From NCBI RefSeq assembly GCF_034190915.1, contig NW_026947491.1, positions 26,600,101 to 26,664,100 on the forward strand: a DNA stretch of 64,000 nt. The letters are read 5' to 3'. Within the stretch, counting starts at the first letter, position 1. Each line of letters opens with the position of its first letter. The position numbers were made by a program, and so were the translations under genes. Below are positions 11,073 to 21,720 of the stretch, one piece after another. This stretch comes from Cavia porcellus (Eukaryota; Chordata; Mammalia; Rodentia; Caviidae). The notes beneath the pieces are model-generated. The model was not told where the DNA came from, made no database searches, and saw only the letters and a program-made list of their open reading frames with translations.

Positions 11073-11269
11073 ATCCTGCAGAGGGAAGCCCTGCACACAC
11101 TGAGCAGCCTCCAGCTGAAGAGGCTGTGGCCTGGTGCCCCCCAGAACCCCAGCTGCATGAGAGTGAGAGTCTGCACAGCGGACTGGCTTGGGCCTTCACC
11201 CCGAGTACAGTGGTTTCTGCTTTGGAACACGCTGAGGAGGAGGAAACCACAGGACCCAGTCTAATCTAA
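11073..11269 (+). pseudogene. GOLGA2-like terminal exon
   Basis: The exon starts after CCCCAAAG and is open to TAA at 11267-11269. It encodes DPAEGSPAHTEQPPAEEAV at its start and EETTGPSLI at its end. Position and the acidic C-terminus fit the GOLGA2 last exon, but the conserved C-terminal GRASP65-binding tail (ending KITVI in GOLGA2) is not preserved. The preceding exon (10864-about 10992, EVVLILKTDC) lacks a GT donor where the phase requires one. Confidence 0.6.
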
Positions 11270-13680
11270 AGAGTTTCACCAGCAGGTCCTGGGGAAGTGG
11301 GGCCGGGGCTGTGTGCCCTCTTTCCCCAATTCAGTCCCTGCCTCTCCATCCCTCTTCTCCTGACTTATTTGCTCTGATGTCTAGAGGAGCAAGAAAAACT
11401 CTACAAATTTATTTCTTCATAAATACATTATAAATCCAAGGATTCTTTAAAATATCAAAAAATGTTAATTAATCTGCATAAAAAGGAAAAACCCCACAAA
11501 GATATTTAAATAAAAATATTAAATGTTTTAAATTTTAAAATCTTTTTTATTTTTAAGAGTAGAACATGACAAAATGAAACTGAGTTTGCGAACAGGATAG
11601 TAGGACAGCGACAATACTTGATACCCTGCATGCTGTTGTCTTCCAGGTAGCTATTCGGAGTACAGGATGTAGGCATCCTATAGCATCTAAACAATGTTAG
11701 TACAAAACTTTGCTTTCAAGGAACAAATCAAAGCTAGCTGTGCAATTGTCTTCACTCTAATTTTTTCTTTTTTCCCTTTCTTCTTTCCCCTATCACAGTT
11801 TGAACTTTAAAAGCTTATTTATGGTTCTGAAAGACTGAGGGAGGAAACGGGATGGGGTCCTGATACCCTGGTCGTGATTATCCCATTCATGCTGATTTTC
11901 ATTTGGTTGTGAATCACTGGATTCCATCAGCTTCCTGGCCCAGCAGGTTCCTGAGATTGAAGAGCAAGGATCAGATGAGGAGCAGGAAGCAGATGCTGCC
12001 GGCAGAGGGCGCACATCAGGCTGTGCAGGGTCCCAAGTCAGAGCTGGTCCAGCAGGCCTGGATGGCATCTCCTTACCTTGTCACCTGGATGCTGCTAGGG
12101 CATGATGAGGGGACTGCGTGGAGGCTCCCCAGGCATCCCGTCCTAATGGGCTGTGGACTGGAGCCTGAGATCCAGTGGGGAAGGACAGACTCAGGGCGCT
12201 GCCCTGCCCTGCAGTGCACCATTTCTATTTCATGCCCTGGTTCTGCTACTGTCTGCATGTGGGGGCCTGTTTCTTCTATTTAGCTCAGCCTATTGCTGGC
12301 TGCTGCCCCTCTTCCTTGAGGTTCAGTTTGTGGTCCTGCTCCTTAGTGATAAGAATGGTTAGTTTTGTTGTTTTTTTGATAAGAATACGCTATAGGACTT
12401 CCATAGCCCTGGAATGCCTGTGGCATATCAACTTGACTCTGAGAAACTCAATTCATTCTCATGAGACAGACATGAGTCCTTGGGAAAAAGGTGGAGGTGA
12501 TACCTTTTAACCTGAAGTCCCCCTCAGAAGTCTCCTCTGTTTGGAAGTTGATTAGATGGGAAGGGCAGCATACTCTACAGAGGACTTGTCCACTGATGAG
12601 TTCAGGGGGTAGATGTGCTGTCAGGGTGTGAGGCTGCTGGGAACGGGGTTGCTGACCACTGTGGCCTGAGCACCTTTCCCTTGGCCGTGTCCCTCTTCCC
12701 TCCTGTTTCTGCCTTGGAGCCAGTCCACCAGAGACTAGAAGTCTGAGCCCAAACAAACCCCTCCTCCTCTAAACTGCGGGTGTCAAGTATCTTGTCTCAC
12801 AGGTGGAAAGTGAGAAAGACATGAAAGTTTCAGGACCTGTGCAGAGCGCAGACAAGTTCTCTCTGGCCAGAATGTAACATGCACAGGAAGTTCCCACCTG
12901 AGACCTCCTGAGACTTGGCTCTGCTCTCTGCAGTTCGCCAGCACTCTGGTCATCTGAGATCCAATCAGAAACACCCACTAGGCTTTGCTTATGGCATTGC
13001 AGGGCTTCTCTAGCACACAGCTGTTAACATCCCCAATTCCCTCCCTCAAAACTGTCCCAAATGCATCTGAACTTCATGGTCTCAGGCAGTCGCTGTTCGG
13101 ACTCCACTTCTCTAGTCCCAGTTCTTTGTATTTGCTCACTGAGATCAGTAGCTGACACCCACAATGTAAGAAGGAGACTTTTCCTTGGCTCACGGTTTCA
13201 GCAAACTCAGTCCACGTCTGGCTGGCTCTGAAGCAGATAGATCGTGGCAGAAGGGCAAAGCTGCTTACTTCATGGCATCTGGGAAGCAGAGCAGATTGAT
13301 TATTCCTGAGAGCGTGTGCCAGGTGTCCGATATAGTGTCCTGTGTTACACTTCAGGGACACATCAAGAGGTGTGCTTTCCTGAGCTGCCTCTCAATTCTA
13401 AAGATACCACTCCCAACCCATCTTTAGTGTCACCGTAAAATTCCAGGGGGCTTCTTCTTAGAAACAACACAACTTAGGACACAGAAGAAACCACAAGTGC
13501 TTATAGAAACAAGTTCATGCATCAGCCTACAATCAGTGCTCAGCAAACATGTCCTCCAAAATCACAGTGACGTTCATCTTTCCGTATACAAAAGTCAAAA
13601 TATGTGATAGCACCAGCTTTCCCTACAGAGTGGATTCAAAAGAGTCCTATTCACAGGAAAGTTTATTCCAAAACGGGAAA
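11270..13680. other. No gene recognised
   Basis: An AT-rich stretch (11380-11820) is followed by ordinary sequence. A glutamate-biased scrap at about 11940-12010 and a possible LTR-like remnant at about 13150-13440 (resembling the 21.4-21.7 kb sequence) are too weak to classify. Confidence 0.45.
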
Positions 13681-13682
13681 TG

Positions 13683-14170
13683 TGTTAGTGTTAGGGCTGT
13701 AGCTAGATTTAGTGGTGGGGTTAGTGTTAGAGAGGTGGTTGGAGTTGTGGTTAGGGCTGGCACTAGAGCTAGGATTAGGGTTAAGTTTGGGGTTATTCTA
13801 ATTAGTACTAGTTAGGGTTAAATTTAAGGTTAGTCTAGGGTTAGGAAAGTATACAGCTATAGTTAGTGTTAGTACTGGGTTTCTGGTGACAGGGCTCGTC
13901 TTTGAGTTAGGTGTGGGGTTAGATTTAGGCATCAGAATAGTGGTAGTGCGGGGGTTAGGGTTATAGTTAGGTTCGTGTTATCTTTCAAATTAGGCCTATG
14001 ATTAAGGCTAGCTCAAGCTTTGGTGTAGGTCTGCTTTTGGGTTTTGACTATTGCTAATGTTGGGTTTAGGATTGGATTTATTCTAAGGGTTAGAGTTAGG
14101 GTTAGCATTAGGGCCTGTACTAGAGTTAGGCATATGCTTACTATGTGGTTAGTGTTAGAGCTAGAATTGG
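13683..14170 (+). repeat. Degenerate telomere-like (TTAGGG-related) tract
   Basis: About 490 bases are dominated by GTTAGGG, GTTAGTGTTAG, GGGGTTAGGGTTA and diverged relatives, all G-rich on the + strand. Clear cores lie at 13771-13782 (GGATTAGGGTTA), 13813-13820, 13951-13964 and 14090-14106. The repeats are too diverged to be a functional telomere. They look like an old interstitial telomeric sequence or a telomere-derived minisatellite. Confidence 0.8.
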
Positions 14171-14671
14171 GCTACAGGTGGGCTCAGAGGTGAGCCCAAA
14201 GCAGATGGCCCAGCAAAGTGGTGTGACATGACAGCTCCACGGCAAGAATGACTAAAGCCAGGGGAATCAACCCTGCCAGTCTTTGTGGGCTGACATCAGC
14301 GAGTTCTCCTTAGACCGGTGCCCTGTCACCCTGAGCAGTTACACTGCTCCTACATCTTGGGGCTCCCTGGGCACAAACCCACTCATCAGCTCTGTGGACC
14401 TTGGTGTTGCTGCTAAAACCTGGGTAGGAAATGACAGGAGCTTGGGGAAGTTCGATTTGTTCCTCCCCAGCCAGTTGGACCCTGGAGTACCGTCCCTTCC
14501 CCTCGGCTCCCCACAGCCAGAGGACACTCCCAGCCCAGCGTACACCTTCATTCCGTGGGCAGTTTCTCTCCTGAGGACACAATGGACTTCCCAGGCTTCT
14601 CTGGCCAACAAAGACTTGGAGCTGCGGGCCTGAGCCTGCTTCCCTCCTGCCCTGAGCTGCCAGCGACCCAC

Positions 14672-14762
14672 CTTGCAGAGCTGCTCCAGCTCCTGCTTGA
14701 GGCTGTCGTACTCGGCCTCCAGCTCATCATACTGCTGCTTCAGGGTCAGCTTCTCCTCCTTA
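14672..14762 (-). pseudogene. Isolated coiled-coil exon remnant, gene not identified
   Basis: On the - strand an open segment encodes EEKLTLKQQYDELEAEYDS and then LKQELEQLCK, ending at the good donor CTGCAAG|GTGGGT (just below 14672). Codon use is GC-rich and gene-like, with clear heptads. At its 5' side (14763 upward) the sequence turns abruptly AT-rich, so the acceptor may have been lost to an insertion or rearrangement. I do not recognise the parent gene. It could be a truncated duplicate or a real exon whose partners lie outside. Confidence 0.45.
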
Positions 14763-15330
14763 CATTACCAAATTATTTCATCCTACTATTTTAGTAATGT
14801 ATAAATACCATGAGATTGCAATGATATAGTTGAAAACTTTTAGAACATAATATATAGTCCATATATATAAGTCACAAAAGTTTAGCTGTGATTCAATTTT
14901 TACAGCTTTTCAATTTATATTTCTATCTTATTAGTATATCTCAATTTCAAAAATGCCAATATTTTGGGCTGGAAATTAACTATAGCATAGTATTTTGGGC
15001 CAGTTACTGGTCTTTAATCATTAAACCAAATAGCAATTCACCCCTATTTGTGACAAAAAATACATTCCTAGACCAGGGCAATGATCTTTGGTGAGTAAAA
15101 TCAAACCCACCTAAGAAACACTGATTTATCTCTGCTCTGCTATTTGCACCTACACATGTTAGTATTTGTAGGTTGAGTTCATATCAAGTAACGTAAGCTG
15201 AAATTTTTGAATGTGTCTCTTTTACACTAGCCTGGCATGCACAAAAGCCTCAGATGATGATACAGGAAAGCTATTGAACATGATGATGTCTCTATCCCAA
15301 ATAAGTTAGATGGAAAAAATGCAGCAGGCT
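14763..15330. other. AT-rich sequence, nothing recognised
   Basis: This stretch has TATATA-rich runs and no coding signal or clear repeat family. Confidence 0.4.
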
Positions 15331-15337
15331 CACAACG

Positions 15338-15990
15338 ATGAAAGAATTCGTCCTGTTGGGCATCACAGAGTGTCCTGAACTGCAGGCTGCACTGTTTGTG
15401 CTGTTCCCCCATCTACATTATCTCACTGGTGGGCGTCGTGGGCATGACTGTCCTCACCCAGGTGGACCCAGGCTGCAAACACCCATGTGCTTTTCTCAGA
15501 CTCCTCTCTCTCACTGATCTTGGCTACTCTACAGCTGTGAGCCCCAAAATGCTGGTACACTTTGTTGTGGATTCAAATGCAGTCTCCTACTGTTCTTGTG
15601 CCACACAACTTGCTTACTTGCTTGTGTCTGTCACTTGTGAACTTTTCATTCTGCTTGCAGTGTCTCATGACTGCTGTGTAACCATTTGCAAGCTTCTGGT
15701 CTACACTGTCATCGTGTCCCCAAAAGTATGTCATGTGCTGGTGGCAATTTCATGTTTACACTATATTTATTTCTCTTCTAATGACCAGCAAAATTTTCAC
15801 TTCATCATTTTGTGGCTACAAGATCATCAGCAAATTCTGTGACTATCTCCGCTTGTTCTCTTTACTCTGCTAAAATACACATGAAGTTGAATTGATAAAT
15901 TTGATCTCAGCAGGTTTTAATTTGATGTCCTCTCTTGTGTACTACTTTTTTCTTACCTGGTCACCCCTGCAGCCATTTTCAGGATAAGAA
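15338..15990 (+). pseudogene. Class II olfactory receptor pseudogene
   Basis: Olfactory receptors are single-exon seven-helix GPCRs. The ATG at 15338 begins KEFVLLGITECPELQAALFVLF, the typical N-terminus. A frame change follows, and the receptor continues in the frame open from 15396 to 15842: IYIISLVGVVGMTVL (TM1), LLSLTDLGYSTAVSPKML (TM2/extracellular loop 1) and ELFILLAVSHDCCVTICK. That last block stands in place of the MAYDRYVAIC motif and is badly degraded. After about 15780 the frame is broken by stops through TM5-TM7. It resembles family 5/8 receptors. It is non-functional because of frameshifts, loss of the DRY motif and loss of the C-terminal half. Confidence 0.9.
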
Positions 15991-16610
15991 CATATCCAAA
16001 CTCCAGAACTGAGTGTTGAAAGCTTATGTTAAGAAGGGTGTTTCTTTAGTGAAAATGAAAAGAAATTGAAATAAAATTACTTGAGCAAGTTGAGATGTTA
16101 CTGTGCATATTTATATAGTCATAAGAGTATTTTGAAATCTCAGTCCTTGTTAAATTGATCATGAATCACTTGAACAAAAGATTTTTATTTATAAAATTTC
16201 AAACGGAATTTAGCATATTGCATAGAAGCAGGGTTCTAAGAGATATTTCTGCAACAAAATAGATATTAGTATTATTATTAAGAGATAAAGACTACATTGA
16301 CTCTGCATTACATAAATGTGTACATGAAACATCAAGTGAAGTGTTGTCCAGGCCACTCACCCATCTCTGGACCCATGCCTGCTTACAGATGCACCAGTGA
16401 GCACCTGTGTACAATTAAATGTGACTGAAGGATAATTATGAAGCTAAAAAATTAGATTTAATTGATCATAGTTAAAATGTCTTATTTAGAACCTTTACCA
16501 AAGTAATGTTCTGGACATTAAGCCTCTTCAAGACTGGGATAAACAAATAAATGACATTTGAGCTTGATTCATTAGATTTATATTATTGCTGCCTGTGTCT
16601 TTACTGTTGC
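15991..16610. other. No gene recognised
   Basis: AT-rich intergenic sequence with no recognised repeat. Confidence 0.4.
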
Positions 16611-17000
16611 CAAAAATCAGGACCAAACTGGATGGAACACACACAGCACCAAGGCACTTGGGAAGCATCAGCTTTATTTATGCCAGCAGGCTTGGGGAAC
16701 TGAGTTCCACATCATCAGCCCTAATTTGGGGTTAGACAGACACTTCTACAAGTTTCAAGCAGGAAGTACAAAAGGCTGATAGCAAGTATAATTGGTTACA
16801 TAGACTGGGTCATATGATGTCAGGCAGAATTTTTCAAGGCTAAAAGGGGTTTCCAGTTACACAGCAGGAAGGTCAGGGGCTTGGGTAAGCAAGTAAACTC
16901 AATCATTTTTTACTGAGCTAGTCTGTCAATGGGTGGTGAGTCCTTAAAACAAGTTAGCATAGCAGGGTTCACTTTTGGACTGAGCTATATCTATCTTACA
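16611..17000 (-). mobile_element. Possible ERV LTR, reverse orientation
   Basis: The sequence starts TGTTGCC and carries TTTATTTA near its left end (a reversed poly(A) signal), as expected of an LTR on the - strand. No target-site duplication was found, so the class and exact ends are uncertain. Confidence 0.35.
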
Positions 17001-17244
17001 AGTCACAGCTGGTCTGAGTGTGTGGCGTGTCAAGGATAACTGCATATGAGCAGACTGGATGTGACAGTACCATCCTCCATCCAGGGTCAGGCAATGAGAT
17101 TTTTAAAATTTCTTTTACCACTATCAAACCACCACTATCAAAATTTCTTAAGAAATCACAGACAAAAATTGAGAAAGAATCAACACTGAGATTCTGTGTT
17201 ACCATCAAGAAATCAAGTAATAAGTGTTAACTAGGATTCAGAGA

Positions 17245-17365
17245 AAAAAGAGCCTTCTACAATGTTGATAGAATGTAAACTAGTACAACCATTGTGCACA
17301 CCTGTATTGAAATTCCTCAAACAACTAAAAACAGAAACTTCATTCAACCCAAGTATCCCCCTTCT
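17245..17365 (+). mobile_element. L1 ORF2 C-terminal fragment
   Basis: This is a short, diverged match to the same part of ORF2 seen at about 910-1030: CTAGTACAACCATTGTG, then ATTCCTCAAACAACTAAAA, then AGTATCCCCCTTCTAG. It is a fossil. Confidence 0.75.
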
Positions 17366-17525
17366 AGAATCTTGCTGATGCCCCCACTGCCTAGTGACCT
17401 TCGTGCCCCTGGGGGGCTCCAGCATCCACAGGACAGAAGCTAAAGTCTTCATCTAACCAACAAGACAGGTGGTTCAAACTACCATGTGGCTGCTCACTGA
17501 TACACATATGCGCAGTCAGTGACTC

Positions 17526-17690
17526 ACTGGACATGGTGGCACACACCTGTAATCAGCACGCAGGAGGCTGAGGCAGGGAGATCTCTAAATTCCAGTACAG
17601 TTTGGGCTGCACAGTGAGTTCAAGGCCAGCGTGAACTACATAGTGAGACCCTGTCTCCGAACCAAACTAAATCAAATCAAACTAAACAGA
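17526..17690 (+). repeat. B1 SINE
   Basis: A B1 element from CTGGACATGGTGGCACAC to GAGACCCTGTCTC, followed by an A/C-rich tail. Confidence 0.88.
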
Positions 17691-18320
17691 TGAACAACAA
17701 CAACTAAACAAACCAACAACAAAACACTAACAAGCAAACAACAACCCCCGCCCCCCAAACCAAACCATGCCATCTGGTCTTTCTGCAAAGCTTCATCTGC
17801 GGCAAATGCTGTCACCTGCTGGCCATTGTCGGGAGTGGATCCTTGCTCCGCACTGGCTCCTGAGCGAATTCTCTCTGCAATCCAGTCCCCAGTACTGCAA
17901 ACAAAACAAGACAAATAGACACAAAACCAGGCAGGGAGCAAGTGCGGCCCACTGGCCCTCTGTGCTCAGCTGCTTTGGCTCAGTCAGCCCTTCCCTGTGT
18001 GGTGCTTGGTCAGTAGGGTGCCCTTGACCCCAAGCCATTTGGCATTGGTCTCCTCTGTGCTTAGTTAGCTCTGTCCCTCTCCTCACTTTGGGGCCATCTT
18101 TCCCCGTCAATCAGTACACAGTGCCTGCATTCAGCTCCAACTCCTGCAATGCACACAAACCTATAAAGACAGAAAAGAAAAGGTGAGTGTGTTGTTACAT
18201 TCACTCACACAGGATCTAGGTCAGCTCACTTGGGAGACATGAATGTCCTGTGGGTAGGCCGCTGGTCTCACTCTGGAGCTGAGAGTCAGTCCAGATTCAA
18301 CAGTGGCATCAAAACCTTGA
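17691..18320. other. No gene recognised
   Basis: CA-rich SINE tail followed by unclassified sequence. Confidence 0.4.
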
Positions 18321-18324
18321 GAGC

Positions 18325-18486
18325 CAGGGATGGTGGTGCACGCCTGAAATCTAGCACTCAGGAGGCTGAGGCAGGAGGATCACTATAAGTTCAAGGCCAG
18401 CCTGGGCTATAGCAATTTCAAGGCCAGCCTGCACTACATGGTGAGACCCTGTCTCAAAGAAAGAAAGAAAGGAAAGAAGAAAGAAA
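18325..18486 (+). repeat. B1 SINE with duplicated right part
   Basis: A B1 with GGATGGTGGTGCACGCC at the 5' end and GAGGCTGAGGCAGGAGG in the middle. Two copies of the CAAGGCCAGCCTG module precede GAGACCCTGTCTC, and a (GAAA)n tail follows. Confidence 0.88.
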
Positions 18487-18489
18487 GTT

Positions 18490-19715
18490 TTACCTATTTC
18501 ATCTTCCAACAAATTATTTCTGTTCTAATGTTTAGATCTTCGATCTGTTTAGATTTTAGTTTAGTGCATGGTAAGAGATATGGAATGTGAGTCTAGGTTG
18601 ATCCTTTGGCGTGGGGACAGTCGGTTTTCCCAGCACCACTGGTTACAGAGGCTGTCTTCCCCCAGGACACATTTTTGGGCCCTTTGTCAAAGATCAGAAG
18701 GCCAAATGTACCAGGGGTTGTCTCTGCAACCTTTATTCTGTTTCATTAATTCACAGGGTCTGTGTTTTGACCACACCATGCTGTTGTTACCACTGTAGCT
18801 TTGTGGTAAAACTTAAAGTCCAGAATTGTGATGCCCCTGCCTTGCCCTTGTTGCCCAGAATTACTTTTGTTCTTCAGGGTCTCTCTGATTCCATATGAAC
18901 TGGAGAGTTGCTTTCTCCAGTTGTGTTACGAATGTTACTGGTGTTTTGATACGGATTGCATTAAATCTATACACCCACTTTGGAAACATGGCCATTTTCA
19001 CTGTACTGGTTCTGCCTATCCAGGAACAGGCACATCTTTCCTTTTTCTGACATCTTTCCATTTTCTGATGGCCTCTTTGATCTCCTTTTCAAAGTACTAT
19101 AATTTTCATTGTAGATGTCTTTTACTGCCTTGTTTAGGTTAATTCCTGAGTATGTCACTTTTCTTGATCTACTATGAAGGATCTTGTTCCCTAATTCCCT
19201 CTCAGTGAGTTTGTTCTGAGGTGCAGCAATGCTGCTGATTTTGAGGGTTGACTTTGTATCCTTTTATGCTACCAAATTTGGATATTACTCCTAGGAGTCT
19301 TTTGGTGAAATTTTGGGATCTTCTCCATAGAGCATCATGTCATATGCAAAAAAATGTGATAATTTAACTCCTTCCTTCCCTACATATAGATCCCTTTTCT
19401 TTTTATTTTTCTTAACATTATGGCTAATATGTTGAGAACTGTATTGATCAAGAGTGATGATAAAGGACATCCTTTCCTGGTTCTGATTTTAGAGGGAAAG
19501 CATTCAGCTTCTCTCCATTTAGTATGATGTTGGCTGTTGGTCTGTCATATATGGCTTTTAAGAGATTGAGATAAGGACCTTCCGTTCTTACTTTGTTCAG
19601 GATTTTTATCATGAGTGGATATTGGATTTTGTCAACTCCCTTTTTTGTGTCTACTGAGACAATCGTGCGATATTTGTCTTTGCCACACTGACTATTATTT
19701 TATGCGTTAAAATGC
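18490..19715 (-). mobile_element. L1 ORF2 fossil, reverse orientation
   Basis: Read on the - strand this is L1 ORF2. The reverse-transcriptase FADDMMLY-type active-site region lies around 19330-19350. [23 protein letters not shown] and LQFIWNQRD follow down to about 18861. It is broken by stops and frameshifts. A region open from 19061 to 18861 keeps the family pattern. Confidence 0.88.
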
Positions 19716-19959
19716 ACCAACTACAATGAGGTCAAATGCAGGGGCAGGGAATGAGCAATTCCTGATCCTTCAGTTCAAGAAGACTTCAGCAAAACACCTA
19801 GCAATCCTTTGACTCTGCATCTTTCATAGGAGCCTAGCAATACAGAAAGATCTTCTGTCAGGCTGCTTCTGTATATTTTCATGTAAAAGTAAGAGGAAGG
19901 TTTTACTTGGTCACATTCCAAATGTTTAAGTAAGCTGAAAACAGGTCAAACAATTTTGT

Positions 19960-20785
19960 CAATGAAACATAGTGAAACCCTGGTTTGCAAGCATAATTTG
20001 TTCTGGAAACATGCTTGTAATCCAAAGCTCTTTGTAGCAAAGTGAATTTTCCCATTGGAAATCGTGGAAACGCAGGCTATTCATTCCATAGCCTAAAAAT
20101 GATTCATATAAAAATGCTTACAATAGTATAATACAAAATAATAAAGAAAATAAAAATACAAAGAAAAGTAAATAAATTAACCTTCACTTATTTTGAAAAC
20201 CTTCCTGGCTGGTGTGAGGGAGACAAGAGACAGGAGGGTTATTGGGCACAACAACCTTCACTGTCACTAATGGAATCCTTGCTATCTGTTGGCGCAGTGG
20301 AATCTTTTTCTTTTCCTGAAACGTCAATAAGGAATTTATCCAGTGACCCTTGCTTTTGTCTCCTTTGCCAGAAATGTGACTTTGCATTGTCATTAAACAG
20401 AGTCATCTCCTGCATTGCTACACTTTGTTTGGGGGGTGCTTTCTTACAAGAATTTGTACTGTGTCCCATATTTTACACATCTCCCTAATGTCATCTGAAG
20501 CAAGGAATTTCTCCACCTTCCTCCTCCTCCTCTGAGATGAGATCTCCATCATCATTTGCTTTGGGAAGACAATCATGTCCTATCCCACAGCAAGACTGAG
20601 AAAGAAAAACACTCCTGGCTTGGTTGTGATCATGTGACTTTCACATCATGTACTTCTCATACTGCCAGACATCACTCATTCATCAAGTTAAAATTTATTG
20701 GAAATGTTTGCTCATCTTGCAGAACACTCACAGAACAAGTTCCTTGCAACCCAAGGTTTTACAGTACTTTATTTTTATTATAAAT
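19960..20785 (-). mobile_element. Tigger/pogo-type DNA transposon remnant with terminal inverted repeats
   Basis: Left end AAACCCTGGTTTGCAAG (about 19976) and right end CTTGCAACCCAAGGTTT (about 20743) are imperfect inverted repeats. On the - strand an open stretch (20469-20239) contains NSCKKAPPKQSVAM, SHFWQRRQKQGSLDKFL and SDSEGC. I recognise this as resembling the C-terminal tail of Tigger-type transposases (pogo superfamily). The catalytic DDE domain is missing, so this is an internally deleted, non-autonomous copy. Confidence 0.6.
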
Positions 20786-21414
20786 CACCATTTGATTTTT
20801 TAAGAATGGCTGACTCTCTTAATAAGCTTAAACACTAAGCTGCCTAGAAGTTTTAGACGTAACTACCTCACCTGAGGTGGGTTTGTAAACAACAGAGAAA
20901 TCCAAGCAGCCAAACTAGTAAATTTGGAATTAATTAGCTGAGCTCAGTAACCACTTGCATGGACCCATTTCTGAGTCTCACTGAGTGGCCACAAACTGGA
21001 AAATTACAAAGATTTTAAACAGGGAATCACAAAAAGCCATCCTGTTAGAAACAGTTTAGCAAGACTCTTACATTAAGTTTTGTTTGACACCTGTATCCTG
21101 CTTCTTTGTTGAGCAGATTAATTTTTCTCTTGTGGGTACGGCTCATTCTGCTTTTCATATGGGACTTAACCCTGAGTAATTTTCCATTTGCCTGGGTCAA
21201 ATACAAGGTACTAGTTAAATGCACGGTTCAAGATGGCATCAGTTATGCCAAGCTACATCCCCTAGGAGACAAAGCCACCATTTTCTCCCCTTGGCCTGGG
21301 TAAGGAATCTTCATCCATCGTGGTCCTCACACTAGAAACCCCACCCTTCCCAGTACTACTGGTTTTTCAGAGATGCTGCAGACTTGCAATCCATTTGTTC
21401 TCCACCTTAGGCTT
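20786..21414. other. No gene recognised
   Basis: Unclassified intergenic sequence. Confidence 0.4.
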
Positions 21415-21720
21415 GTGTCTTCATTACCTTTCCCTCCCTGCTGAGATAAAATACCTGACTCATAAAGCTAGAGGAGGAAAGGTTTATTTATCTCGCAGTT
21501 TGTAGAGGTTTCAGTCCATAATTGGCTGGCTCCGAGACAGTTTGTTTTGGCAGAGAGCATCAGAGAGAAGAAAACGTTCCTGGCAGACAGAAGACAGTAA
21601 AAGCAAGCAAGCAAGGGACCTTAACAGCCTCTTTCTGCCTCGTTATCTCATCCAGGCTACTCAGGGTGGGCAGCACTCACACCTTAATCCCAGTGCACTT
21701 GAGCTTACCATTAGCCAGTG
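21415..21720 (-). mobile_element. Possible MaLR-like LTR fragment, reverse orientation
   Basis: The segment GGTTTATTTATCTCGCAG and GAGGTTTCAGTCCATAATT resembles MaLR-type LTR ends read in reverse. The ends were not defined and no target duplication was found. Confidence 0.35.

Larger units (their letters stand above)
5444..11269 (+). pseudogene. GOLGA2 (GM130)-derived partial paralogue, multi-exon, decayed
   Basis: GOLGA2 is a coiled-coil cis-Golgi matrix protein. This copy keeps introns, so it arose by DNA duplication, not retroposition. Exons I can place: 5459-5545 (N-terminus, PEEIRKQKLAAAKK, matching the GOLGA2 start; ATG at 5459 or 5444), 6783-6836 (LRQFQKQKK), 7157-7235, 7535-7943, 8202-8315, 8961-9176, 9259-9341, about 9535-9625, about 9850-10098, 10145-10232, 10328-10778, 10864-about 10992 and 11073-11269 (stop TAA). 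Most sit between AG and GT sites with compatible phases. The large block of central coiled-coil exons between the N-terminus and the 7157 exon is absent. Lesions: a frameshift near 7737, an in-frame TGA at 10549-10551, a frameshift near 10675, no clear acceptor near 9535 and no GT donor after 10992. Primates have analogous GOLGA2-derived families (GOLGA6, GOLGA8), so a lineage-specific expressed copy cannot be fully excluded. Confidence 0.8.

Noticed and set aside
11930..12060. Glutamate/glutamine-biased stretch that might be another golgin exon
   Set aside because: Too short, no splice sites in phase, and it lies beyond the terminal exon with its own stop.
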